Of a stretch of DNA of 10,467 nt, positions 1 to 6,190 are shown in pieces. The number at the start of each line of letters is the position of its first letter. Positions within the stretch are counted from its first letter, which is position 1. Made by a program: the position numbers and the translations under genes. The notes under the pieces were generated by a model. It saw only the letters and a list, made by a program, of their open reading frames with translations, made no database searches and was not told where the DNA came from. Origin of the DNA: Pseudomonadota bacterium (lineage in GTDB: Bacteria > Pseudomonadota > Alphaproteobacteria > Rhizobiales > Hyphomicrobiaceae); the NCBI GenBank assembly GCA_023410905.1, contig JAEYPL010000307.1:1-10467 (forward strand), in the 5' to 3' direction.

Positions 1-72
1 GGGCGAAAGCCCCGTCGCGCCAGCCGCGCGAGGGCGGCTGCAGTCGAGTTCGACACTGACGCCGAGCGTCAG
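1..72. repeat. Cluster of three short hairpins downstream of the P450 gene
   Basis: Three perfect inverted repeats follow one another in the first 72 bases. GGGC/GCCC at 1-4 and 9-12 flanks a GAAA loop. CAGCCGC/GCGGCTG at 21-27 and 34-40 has a 6-base loop. CTGACGC/GCGTCAG at 56-62 and 66-72 has a 3-base loop. All lie past the stop codon of the minus-strand P450 gene, so they may stabilise or end its transcript. None is followed by a T-run on the minus strand inside the window. Only the outermost, at the window edge, could have one beyond the boundary. No gene or known RNA family is recognised in bases 1-107. Confidence 0.4.
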
Positions 73-107
73 CACCTCTTCTCAGCAGCCCGCGGCAAAC
101 AGAAAAA

Positions 108-1535
108 CTAGCTCAGCTCATGAATGCGGAAATTCAACCCGCCGCGCGGTGTGAGCGTCACGGTCGCGTTGATGCCGGGATGCTCGGCAGCCGGCGCATA
201 GTTGTTGCCAACGTACTCGGGCCGGAAGCGGCGCAGCAACATCGAGAGCGCGAGCGTGTTCTCGACCTGGCTCATGGCGCCGCCGATGCAGGAGCGCTTG
301 CCGCCGCCGAACGGAATGTACGTGTAGGGCCGCCGCTTCTTCGCCGCGTCGCCCATGAAGCGCTCGGGGCGGAAGCTCTCGGGCTCCTCCCAGAAGCGCG
401 GATCATGATGCGCGCCATAGGCAAAGAGTACGACGCGATCGCCCGCCTTGATCTGCTTGCCACCGATCTCGTCGTCCTTCGCAGCAACGCGGATGAGGCC
501 CCAGATGGGCGGATAGAAGCGCATGGTCTCCTGGATGACGGCGCGCGTGTAAGCGAGACCGGAATAGTCGGCAGCCGTCGGCTCGCGCGAGCCGTAGACT
601 TCCTCGCCCTCGCGGCGAATGCGCTCGACGATCTCGGGATTGCGCGAGGCCTCGTAGAGAGCCCAGGCGAGTGTCAGCGCGGTCGTCTCGGTGCCCGCCC
701 AGAGGTACTGCTTCAACTCGTCGACGGCCTGCTGCTCGTCGAACTCCGGCACGTTCGGATCGGCGGTCACAGCCTGGATCATCTTCAGCAGCGTTCGATC
801 GCGCTCCTCGCGCGGGTTCGCGGCGAAGATGGATGGCGGCACGCCGGCCCAGGCTTCCATGGCCTTGGCAATACCGTCCTCGGAGATCTCGAAGTCCGCG
901 TCCGACATCTTCTTCATGCGAAGATCTTTGTGGCTCGGGACGTCGGTGTAGGTCTTCACGCACTTGAAGATGAAGTGCGGATTGAAAGGCATGTCGCGAT
1001 CGAACAGCGCCTTGCAGATCATGTCGGCCGCGAGCGTCCAGGTCTGTTCGACCATCTCGACGCTCTCGCCCGTGCGCGCGAGCTCGGCCCAGATGTCCAT
1101 CTTCTGGCGGATCGCGGTCAGGAAGTACGGGATGTACTCCGCGAACATGTCCGGATGGAACGCCGGCTGCTGCGGCATACGGATCTTCTGCCAGAGCGCG
1201 CCGTCGTGCGTGATCATCGACTTGCCGAAGACCGGACGCAGGCCGTCGAAGTACTTCACGTAGTCGTCGACCTTCGTGACGAGCACGCGCTTGAAGTGAT
1301 CGGGCTCGGAGAGGAAGACCACGCGCTCATTGGCCATGGTCACGGCAATGACGCCGCCATAGCGCTGCGTGAGCTGCTGCAGGATCGTCATCGGGTTGGC
1401 CGCCGCGCCCTTCTGCAGGGCGGTCAGCTTGAACCAGATGCTCTCCTGCTCACCGAGGCCCTGCGTGTGCTGGCCCGGTGTTGCGGCATTTCCCTGCGGC
1501 AGACCATCATTGGTCGGCGTATGGATCGCAGTCAT
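108..1535 (-). CDS. Cytochrome P450 monooxygenase
   Basis: This is a complete 475-residue cytochrome P450, a heme-thiolate enzyme that normally inserts one oxygen atom from O2 into an organic substrate using electrons from a reductase or ferredoxin. The hallmarks are seen in order. A C-helix WxxxR is at W115-R119. The I-helix oxygen-activation motif AGTETT is at 280-285. The K-helix ExxR is at E336-R339 (ETMR), the PERF motif at 390-393, and the heme-binding loop FGGGKRSCIGG supplies the proximal ligand C416. The sequence style resembles bacterial CYP4/CYP102-like proteins more than camphor-type P450s; that subgrouping is inference. There is no membrane anchor, so it is probably soluble. The frame stays open for 54 more codons upstream, but ATG at 1535 is preferred: AGGA lies 9 bases upstream and the extension has no P450 character. 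Substrate unknown; no redox partner gene is in the window. Confidence 0.93.
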   Translation of the reverse strand: MTAIHTPTNDGLPQGNAATPGQHTQGLGEQESIWFKLTALQKGAAANPMTILQQLTQRYGGVIAVTMANERVVFLSEPDHFKRVLVTKVDDYVKYFDGLRPVFGKSMITHDGALWQKIRMPQQPAFHPDMFAEYIPYFLTAIRQKMDIWAELARTGESVEMVEQTWTLAADMICKALFDRDMPFNPHFIFKCVKTYTDVPSHKDLRMKKMSDADFEISEDGIAKAMEAWAGVPPSIFAANPREERDRTLLKMIQAVTADPNVPEFDEQQAVDELKQYLWAGTETTALTLAWALYEASRNPEIVERIRREGEEVYGSREPTAADYSGLAYTRAVIQETMRFYPPIWGLIRVAAKDDEIGGKQIKAGDRVVLFAYGAHHDPRFWEEPESFRPERFMGDAAKKRRPYTYIPFGGGKRSCIGGAMSQVENTLALSMLLRRFRPEYVGNNYAPAAEHPGINATVTLTPRGGLNFRIHELS

Positions 1536-1560
1536 AGCGTGCGTTCCTACCGTCCACGCG

Positions 1561-1580
1561 CAATCAACGCGGACAATCAA
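1561..1580. repeat. Direct repeat CAATCAA x2 upstream of the P450 gene
   Basis: CAATCAA occurs at 1561-1567 and again at 1574-1580, 13 bases apart, about 25-45 bases before the P450 start codon (as TTGATTG on the coding strand). The second copy also lies within a small inverted repeat, GACAA/TTGTC, at 1572-1576 and 1583-1587. The position fits a promoter or activator site, but I see no convincing -10 element, so function is a guess. Confidence 0.3.
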
Positions 1581-1690
1581 GGTTGTCTCAGCCGACCGGC
1601 GTTTTCCCACCCATGGCGCTCGAAGGCATCTGACGTGCCGTTGGCTGCCTAAAGGTCTCGTAACATCCGCTCGGCGGCAATGTCCACGCA

Positions 1691-1704
1691 CGGTCACTTG
1701 ACCG
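1691..1704. promoter_or_regulatory. Inverted repeat CGGTCA-CT-TGACCG, possible operator
   Basis: A 6-base perfect inverted repeat with a 2-base spacer sits in the 226-bp gap between purN and the P450 gene, about 156 bases before the P450 start. The compact dyad resembles the binding sites of dimeric repressors, but no regulator gene is adjacent and no family can be assigned. The gap otherwise holds no gene I can support. Confidence 0.3.
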
Positions 1705-1761
1705 CTGCATTTTGGCGCGGCCTGTGTCCGAAACGCGAACTTTTGCCGGATTTTAGCCCGG

Positions 1762-2418
1762 TCAGGCCTCTTCAGGCGAGATCAGGCGGGACGCTTGGTT
1801 AACGGCGGTCAGAATGCGCACACGCCCATCTTCGAGTCGGGCCACGCCTGAAGCGACCAGGGCCAGGGCCTGCGGGTAAAGAACATGCTCCACACGGAGT
1901 ATCCGTTCGGCGAGACTTTCGGGCGTATCTCCATCCACGACCGGCACCGCTCCCTGGGCGACGATGGGGCCGGCATCCATCTCGGCGATCACATGGTGCA
2001 CTGTGCAGCCGACTATGCGCACGCCGTCGGCGAGCGCTCGGGCGTGCGTGTGAAGCCCCGGGTAGAGCGGCAGTAGCGAAGGGTGGATGTTGATCATGCG
2101 CCCGGCCCAGCGCGCGACGAAACCACCTGTCATAATGCGCATGAAACCGGCCAATGCGACGAGCTCGACCCCCTCCCCTTCGAGCACGGCCTGGAGCGCA
2201 GCCTCGAAGGCCTCGCGGGTTGCATAAGCTTTGTGGTCGACGGCATGGGCCGCAATGCCCTGCTCGCGGGCCCAGGCAAGCCCTGCAGCCTGCGGGCGAT
2301 TGGATACCACGCAGACGATGTCGGCCGGATAATCCGCGGCGCGGGCCGCCGCCACGAGCGACATCATGTTCGAGCCGCGGCCCGAAATGAGGATGCCGAC
2401 GCGCCGGCGTGGCTTCAC
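1762..2418 (-). CDS. purN: Phosphoribosylglycinamide formyltransferase (GART)
   Basis: The 218-residue cytosolic enzyme transfers a formyl group from 10-formyltetrahydrofolate to glycinamide ribonucleotide (GAR), giving formyl-GAR in de novo purine synthesis. The N-terminal phosphate-binding segment VGILISGRGSNM (7-18) holds the GAR phosphate. The catalytic triad known from E. coli PurN is present as N110, H112 (in NIHPSLLP) and D148 (in EMDAGPI). The folate-site stretch AGFMRIM is at 90-96. Length is typical of the family (about 200-220). The start is GTG at 2418, which overlaps the purM stop as GTGA (2415-2418), a sign of translational coupling in one transcript. No good intrinsic terminator follows the stop; only a 4-bp CCGG stem is visible. 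Confidence 0.96.
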   Translation of the reverse strand: MKPRRRVGILISGRGSNMMSLVAAARAADYPADIVCVVSNRPQAAGLAWAREQGIAAHAVDHKAYATREAFEAALQAVLEGEGVELVALAGFMRIMTGGFVARWAGRMINIHPSLLPLYPGLHTHARALADGVRIVGCTVHHVIAEMDAGPIVAQGAVPVVDGDTPESLAERILRVEHVLYPQALALVASGVARLEDGRVRILTAVNQASRLISPEEA

Positions 2419-3563
2419 GATGCGTACCTCAACTGACCGGTGTAGTGCACGGCCTCGGTCTGGCCCTTGCCCTTGGCGTCGCTCAGCACGCCACGCGGCG
2501 GTGCGATACGGCCGATGATCATGGGCGACTCGCCGGCCTCGCGGAGCTCCTTCAGTACGAGCCCGGCGCGGTCGCGCGATGCCACGATCACGAGGCCGAT
2601 GCCGCAGTTGAACGTGCGCAGCATCTCGGTGTCATCGAGATTGCCGGCAGTCTTGAGCCAGCTGAACACAGCCGGCGGTATCCAGGCGCCAAGATCGATG
2701 TTGGCGCCAATCTGGTCGGATAGAACGCGCGGCACGTTCTCCGAAAGGCCGCCGCCCGTGATGTGGGCCAGCGCCTTGATCGCGCCGTCGGGCCCGCTGC
2801 CGCCCGTCGCGTGCATCGCTGTGAGGACGGGTTTCACGTAGATGCGCGTCGGCGTGAGCAGGCTTGCTGCCAGCGACACGTCAGGCGCGTACGGGGCAGG
2901 TGTCTCCCATTCGAGGCTGGCGCCAGCGACGAGCTTGCGCACGAGCGAGTAGCCATTCGAGTGCACGCCCGACGAGGGCAGGCCGATGAGCAGATCGCCG
3001 ACTTCGATATCGGCGCGGGGCAGCACGCCGCCACGCTCCACGGCACCGACACAGAACCCGGCAAGGTCGTAGTCGCCGCCGCCGTACATGCCCGGCATTT
3101 CGGCCGTCTCGCCGCCGATGAGCGCGCAGCCCGCCTCGTGGCAGCCGGCCGCAATGCCGGCGATGACCTCGCGGGCCACTTCCACATCGAGCTTCCCGGT
3201 CGAGAAATAGTCGAGGAAAAACAGAGGCTCAGCGCCCTGAACCAGCAGATCGTTCACGCACATGGCGACAAGATCGACGCCGATGGTCGCGTGCTGGCCG
3301 GTCTCGATGGCGATCTTGAGCTTCGTGCCGACGCCGTCATTGGCAGCAACGAGGATCGGATCCTTGTAACCCGCCGCCTTCAGATCGAAGAGACCGCCGA
3401 AGCCGCCGAGATCCGCATCGGCGCCCGCGCGCCGCGTCGCGCGCACCAGCGGCTTGATGGCGGCGACGAGGGCATTGCCGGCATCGATATCGACGCCGGA
3501 ATCACGGTAGGTGACGGACGCATTCGAGTCCGTACCTGCGCCGTTGTGGCCAATGGACGTCAT
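2415..3563 (-). CDS. purM: Phosphoribosylformylglycinamidine cyclo-ligase (AIR synthetase)
   Basis: PurM closes the imidazole ring, converting formylglycinamidine ribonucleotide and ATP into aminoimidazole ribonucleotide (AIR), downstream of PurN in the same pathway. Family signatures in the 382-residue product are the ATP/substrate motif DGVGTKL (76-82), the stretch MCVNDLLVQGAEPLFFLDYF (101-120), GGETAEMPGMY (150-160), GLPSSGVHSNGYSLVRK (starting near 194) and HITGGGLSENVPRVL in the C-terminal half. It is somewhat longer than the E. coli enzyme (345 aa). ATG at 3563 is chosen over the in-frame GTG at 3569 because GAGGG (3569-3573) stands 5 bases before the ATG but abuts the GTG. The gene overlaps purN by 4 bp and heads the purMN unit, diverging from the DUF2066 gene. 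Confidence 0.96.
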   Translation of the reverse strand: MTSIGHNGAGTDSNASVTYRDSGVDIDAGNALVAAIKPLVRATRRAGADADLGGFGGLFDLKAAGYKDPILVAANDGVGTKLKIAIETGQHATIGVDLVAMCVNDLLVQGAEPLFFLDYFSTGKLDVEVAREVIAGIAAGCHEAGCALIGGETAEMPGMYGGGDYDLAGFCVGAVERGGVLPRADIEVGDLLIGLPSSGVHSNGYSLVRKLVAGASLEWETPAPYAPDVSLAASLLTPTRIYVKPVLTAMHATGGSGPDGAIKALAHITGGGLSENVPRVLSDQIGANIDLGAWIPPAVFSWLKTAGNLDDTEMLRTFNCGIGLVIVASRDRAGLVLKELREAGESPMIIGRIAPPRGVLSDAKGKGQTEAVHYTGQLRYAS

Positions 3564-3683
3564 TTTCACCCTCGCAGAGGTGGACCGCTGCCCTCGAGCG
3601 CGGCGTTCGTGCCACGGCGGGCCAGGAACTCGGAGCAGGTCAAAGCCAGGAGGCGATATGCTCGCGGCCGAACCCTACTTTTG

Positions 3684-3725
3684 CCCCATTGGTCATGGCC
3701 CAAGTGGTGATGCCCAACTGATGGG
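3684..3725. repeat. Three imperfect tandem repeats of about 14 bp
   Basis: Three units related to CCCAANTGGTNATG follow each other at 3684-3697, 3698-3712 and 3713-3725 in the divergent purM/DUF2066 region. An inverted pair TTGCCCC (3681-3687) and GGGGCAA (3734-3740) brackets the array, so the segment could fold as RNA or form a multi-site protein-binding region. No known purine riboswitch or PurR box is recognised here. Spacing of about one and a half helical turns per unit is compatible with protein binding, which is inference only. Confidence 0.45.
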
Positions 3726-3788
3726 TATTGAGCGGGGCAATAGCAATCCGTGGGGCGTTCGGCAACTCACGGAATGGCTAGGTTGTCC

Positions 3789-3807
3789 CCAATTCCGGAT
3801 GAATTGG
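3789..3807. promoter_or_regulatory. Inverted repeat CCAATTC-N5-GAATTGG, possible operator
   Basis: A perfect 7-base inverted repeat with a 5-base spacer (arms 3789-3795 and 3801-3807) lies 24 bases before the preferred DUF2066 start at 3832. A TTGTCC at 3784-3789 could be a -35 element touching the left arm, though the matching -10 is poor. The dyad could be an operator or a small leader hairpin. No regulator can be assigned. Confidence 0.4.
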
Positions 3808-3831
3808 CTAAGCCGGGGACTGTTGGGCACC

Positions 3832-5109
3832 ATGAGAAGGCCTTTGGGCAACACCGATCTAGTCGCGGGCATTAACGCGGCTAGCGGCAGGCGGGCGCGG
3901 CGAGCCTTCGCGGGCGCGCTTGCGGCGCTGTTTCTCGGCCTCGCGCCGGGAGCTGCGACGGCCGAGGATGCGAAGGTCTTCATCATCGGGAATTACCCCG
4001 TCGAAGCCCGCGCCGCCGATGCCGTGACCGCCAAGGAGCAGGCCATTGCCGATGGCCAGCAGGCAGCCTTCCGCTCGCTCCTGAAGCGCATCGTGCCCGT
4101 GACTTCCTATGCGCGCCTGAAACAGGTCCGGGCGACACCCGCAGCGCCGATGATCGAAGGTTTTTCGGTCCGCTCCGAGCGCAATTCGGCGACGGAATAC
4201 ATCGCGAGCTACGACTTCTCCTTCCAGCCGGCGGCGGTGCAGCAGCTGCTCGAACGCAACGGCATTCCGTACGTCGACAAGCAGGCGCCCCGCATCGTGA
4301 TCGTGCCGATCTATCGCGCCGAGCGTCAGCCGCAGAACGTAATGGCAGAGGCGAGCGACACCTGGATGTACGCGTGGCGCAGTCTCGATCTCGCCAACAC
4401 GCTGACGCCGGCGACGATCTCGCAGCCCAAAAAGACGCTCAATCCCGATACGGTCAAAGCCGCGCTCGAAGGTGAAGGCGGTGCGCAGCGCGCGGTCGCC
4501 GGTGAATATCAGACATCGCTCGTCGTGCTCGCGGTGCTCGAGCCGAGTGCCGACGGCAAGAAAGCGACCGTCACGCTCAGCGGCCAGGATGCGGTCGGCC
4601 CGTTCTCGCTCGCGCGCAACTACCGCCTCGACGGCGACATCGCCTACACCGCCGAGCTTGCAGCGGTAGTGGGCCTCGGCGTGCTCGAAGGGCGCTGGAA
4701 GGCCGCGAATTCGCATCTGAGCACGGCGAGTGCGCCGGCGCAGGACAACTTCGCTCCGGCACCGGGCGGTGGCGGTAGCGGCTATGGCTGGGGCGCAAGC
4801 CCCGGTCCGAGCCCGGGCTATGGCGAGGGTCCGTCGAGCTATGGCGCACGCGGCAGTCAGCCCAGTAGTGGCGCGCCGATCCGCCTCTCAGTGTCCTTCC
4901 AGGGCATGAACGAATGGCAGCAGATCAGCCAGCGCCTCTCCGCGGTGCCAGGTGTCGGTAATCTCGAAGTAGAAGGCCTTTCCGCGCGCAGTGCACGCAT
5001 TGCGCTGAGCTTTCCCGGCAGCCCCGATGATCTTGCCCGCGCGCTCTCTCAGCAGGGTCTGAGCCTTCGCAGTGGGCCTGACGGATTGATCCTGAGCGGC
5101 GGGCGCTGA
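3832..5109 (+). CDS. DUF2066 domain-containing exported protein
   Basis: From ATG 3832 the product has 425 residues. An arginine-bearing N-terminus leads into the hydrophobic run FAGALAALFLGLAPGAATA, with a likely signal peptidase site after AATA (residue 44), so it is predicted to be periplasmic. Residues about 45-290 match the pattern of DUF2066 as I know it: FIIGNYPVEA, then AIADGQQAAFRSLLKRIVP. Residues 301-349 are a Gly/Ser/Pro/Tyr-rich low-complexity linker, and 350-425 form a compact C-terminal domain of unknown function. The gene lies divergent from purM, a common alphaproteobacterial arrangement. The start is uncertain: the frame is open from 3511, and ATG 3658 has a strong AGGAGG (3648-3653) only 4 bases away. 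I prefer 3832 because it places the signal peptide near the N-terminus and because codons 3658-3831 lack the GC-rich third positions of the body. Biochemical role unknown. Confidence 0.8.
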   Translation: MRRPLGNTDLVAGINAASGRRARRAFAGALAALFLGLAPGAATAEDAKVFIIGNYPVEARAADAVTAKEQAIADGQQAAFRSLLKRIVPVTSYARLKQVRATPAAPMIEGFSVRSERNSATEYIASYDFSFQPAAVQQLLERNGIPYVDKQAPRIVIVPIYRAERQPQNVMAEASDTWMYAWRSLDLANTLTPATISQPKKTLNPDTVKAALEGEGGAQRAVAGEYQTSLVVLAVLEPSADGKKATVTLSGQDAVGPFSLARNYRLDGDIAYTAELAAVVGLGVLEGRWKAANSHLSTASAPAQDNFAPAPGGGGSGYGWGASPGPSPGYGEGPSSYGARGSQPSSGAPIRLSVSFQGMNEWQQISQRLSAVPGVGNLEVEGLSARSARIALSFPGSPDDLARALSQQGLSLRSGPDGLILSGGR

Positions 5110-5120
5110 TCTGCTGATCT
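5105..5120. repeat. Perfect 8-bp tandem duplication GCTGATCT
   Basis: GCTGATCT is repeated head to tail at 5105-5112 and 5113-5120. It spans the stop codon of the DUF2066 gene (TGA 5107-5109) and reaches into the stop codon of the converging RES toxin gene (5119-5121). It may be replication slippage or the scar of a rearrangement that brought the two genes together. Confidence 0.6.
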
Positions 5121-5568
5121 ACGGTTGAAAGAGCCGCATGTCCCAGGCGACGGGGTGTTCTAGCCCTGGCCGTATGCGCGACGCTTCGGGATGGCCGCAA
5201 TTGATGATCACGTTCTCCTCGATGCGCGCCACGAACGACGGCACGATCAGGATCGCCGATCGCTTTTCCCGATACCACTTCGAGCCAGCAGCCCGCGCCT
5301 TGGCGAGGTCGAGCCATCCGGGCACAGTGTCCTTCGTGAAGATCTCGTAGGAAATACCGGCCGGCATCTCGATCTCGATGTAGTGCTGGTTCGAGGGCAG
5401 CACGCCATTGAAGTGCGCGAGCTTTTCGAGGAGCGCGGTGGCGTAGTGCCGTGAGGTATAGATGACCTCCTGGCCCTTCTCGTGCCAGCGGCCCTCGATG
5501 CGCGCCGCGCCTTCACCGCTGTAGATGGGATAAGTGCCCTGCGGGTCGCCGATGCGATAAGCGCGCAT
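5119..5568 (-). CDS. RES domain toxin of a RES-Xre toxin-antitoxin module
   Basis: The 149-residue product carries the RES domain, named for conserved Arg, Glu and Ser. Characterised members such as mycobacterial MbcT degrade cellular NAD+ and arrest growth. Visible landmarks are YSGEGAARIEGRWHEKG (16-32, with R27), IYTS with Y37, ALLEKLAH with E48, VPS with S111, and a C-terminal ENVIINCGHPEAS (118-130). Length and order of motifs match intact family members, so it looks functional. The start ATG 5568 gives the usual RES N-terminus (MRAYRIGDP). The frame is open further upstream into the antitoxin gene but only with unrelated sequence. It begins 17 bases downstream of the antitoxin stop, with a GCGGAG just before it and rather short spacing, so coupled translation is likely. 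It converges on the DUF2066 gene with nine bases between the stops and no terminator. Confidence 0.88.
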   Translation of the reverse strand: MRAYRIGDPQGTYPIYSGEGAARIEGRWHEKGQEVIYTSRHYATALLEKLAHFNGVLPSNQHYIEIEMPAGISYEIFTKDTVPGWLDLAKARAAGSKWYREKRSAILIVPSFVARIEENVIINCGHPEASRIRPGLEHPVAWDMRLFQP

Positions 5569-5584
5569 CGGCTCCGCGAGAACT

Positions 5585-6034
5585 CTAGGCCGCGACGCCG
5601 GCATCGGCTTTGGCCAGCAGCTTGAGGACGAGATCGGCACCCGCGATCGATTCCTTGGCGAGATCGATCGGCGTGCGGCCGCCGAGCATGGGATGCTCCT
5701 GGATCATGAAGCGTGCGGCGCGCCCCGCGTCGTCGTGATAGACGCGCAGTACCTCGTAGAAAACCTTCGAAAGCGCCCAGACCTTCTCGCTCTCGTCCTT
5801 GGTGAGGGCGTGCTTCCGGCGATGCAGCGTCGACTTCGGAATGATGTCCGTCGCGCGGACGAACTTCCCCTGCGGGTCGATCCGCTCCATCACCACGGTC
5901 GCCGTCTTGACCGGAAAGCCCTTGGCAAGCCGCTCCACCAGCCCAAGATCATCCACTTTGGCCCAGTCCGACAGGCCCATGAACTTGGCGATCCGTCGAG
6001 CCTCGGAAACGGCCCCGCTTTCAGCCGTCGGCAT
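5585..6034 (-). CDS. Xre/ParS-family (DUF2384) antitoxin
   Basis: This 149-residue protein precedes the RES toxin in the order standard for RES-Xre modules. Residues about 27-80 look like the Xre-type helix-turn-helix part (GLVERLAKGFPVKTATVV and IIPKSTLHRRK). Residues about 90-145 form the DUF2384 C-terminal part, with the typical HPMLGGRTPIDLAKES (114-129) followed by a leucine-rich last helix that in known complexes blocks the toxin's active site. In the family the antitoxin neutralises its toxin by direct binding and represses its own promoter. ATG 6034 is supported by an excellent GGAGGTGAT (6038-6046) ending three bases before it. The upstream region carries a promoter and a palindrome suited to autoregulation. 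It is transcribed divergently from rnd. Confidence 0.88.
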   Translation of the reverse strand: MPTAESGAVSEARRIAKFMGLSDWAKVDDLGLVERLAKGFPVKTATVVMERIDPQGKFVRATDIIPKSTLHRRKHALTKDESEKVWALSKVFYEVLRVYHDDAGRAARFMIQEHPMLGGRTPIDLAKESIAGADLVLKLLAKADAGVAA

Positions 6035-6050
6035 GGCATCACCTCCGCTA

Positions 6051-6062
6051 TTCCATATGGAA
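6051..6062. promoter_or_regulatory. Palindrome TTCCATATGGAA, likely antitoxin operator
   Basis: A perfect 12-bp palindrome lies 17 bases before the antitoxin start and immediately downstream of the proposed -10 box (6065-6070), where transcription should begin. A dimeric Xre antitoxin bound here would block initiation, as is usual for autoregulated TA operons. The link to this particular protein is inferred from position. Confidence 0.6.
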
Positions 6063-6064
6063 CA

Positions 6065-6093
6065 TATATAGTCTCATTTGGCACCGGCCACAA
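6065..6093 (-). promoter_or_regulatory. Promoter of the RES-Xre operon
   Basis: Reading the minus strand, TTGTGG (6088-6093) is followed after exactly 17 bases by TATATA (6065-6070), a good sigma-70-type pair and unusually AT-rich for this genome. The 5' leader would be only about 20-25 bases and carries the palindrome and the ribosome binding site. Confidence 0.55.
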
Positions 6094-6121
6094 GGCCCGG
6101 ACGGGCGCGCGCATCTGCCTG

Positions 6122-6149
6122 TTGCGCTTGGGCTGGAACGTGCTATGCC
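6122..6149 (+). promoter_or_regulatory. Possible rnd promoter
   Basis: TTGCGC (6122-6127) and TATGCC (6144-6149) are separated by 16 bases, which would start transcription about 35 bases before the rnd ATG. The match is moderate. It is back to back with the TA operon promoter, so the antitoxin could in principle influence rnd. Confidence 0.3.
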
Positions 6150-6190
6150 CAGGCCACCCCCCAATTCCGTCCGGGTTCAGTACTGCCGCG

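Noticed and set aside
43..60. tRNA T-arm-like GTTCGA near 48-53
   Set aside because: The flanking bases do not form the required 5-bp T stem, and no acceptor, anticodon or D arm is visible.
120..1652. Long plus-strand open frame (510 codons) opposite the P450 gene
   Set aside because: It lies antisense to a gene with complete P450 motifs, is Arg/His/Leu-rich with no family resemblance, and is expected from GC-biased third positions.
1536..1697. 54-residue N-terminal extension of the P450
   Set aside because: It has no P450 sequence character and no good ribosome binding site; the ATG at 1535 has AGGA at suitable spacing.
1743..1764. Possible purN terminator with CCGG arms
   Set aside because: The stem is only 4 bp with an 8-base loop and no T-run follows on the minus strand.
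2763..3710. 315-codon plus-strand open frame opposite purM
   Set aside because: Same antisense artefact; purM on the other strand has all family motifs and a ribosome binding site.
3859..4716. 285-codon minus-strand open frame opposite the DUF2066 gene
   Set aside because: Arg-rich shadow with no domain features; the plus-strand frame has a signal peptide and the DUF2066 pattern.
5693..6190. N-terminal extension of RNase D
   Set aside because: It overlaps the divergent antitoxin gene and its promoter; the DEDD domain begins normally at ATG 6191.
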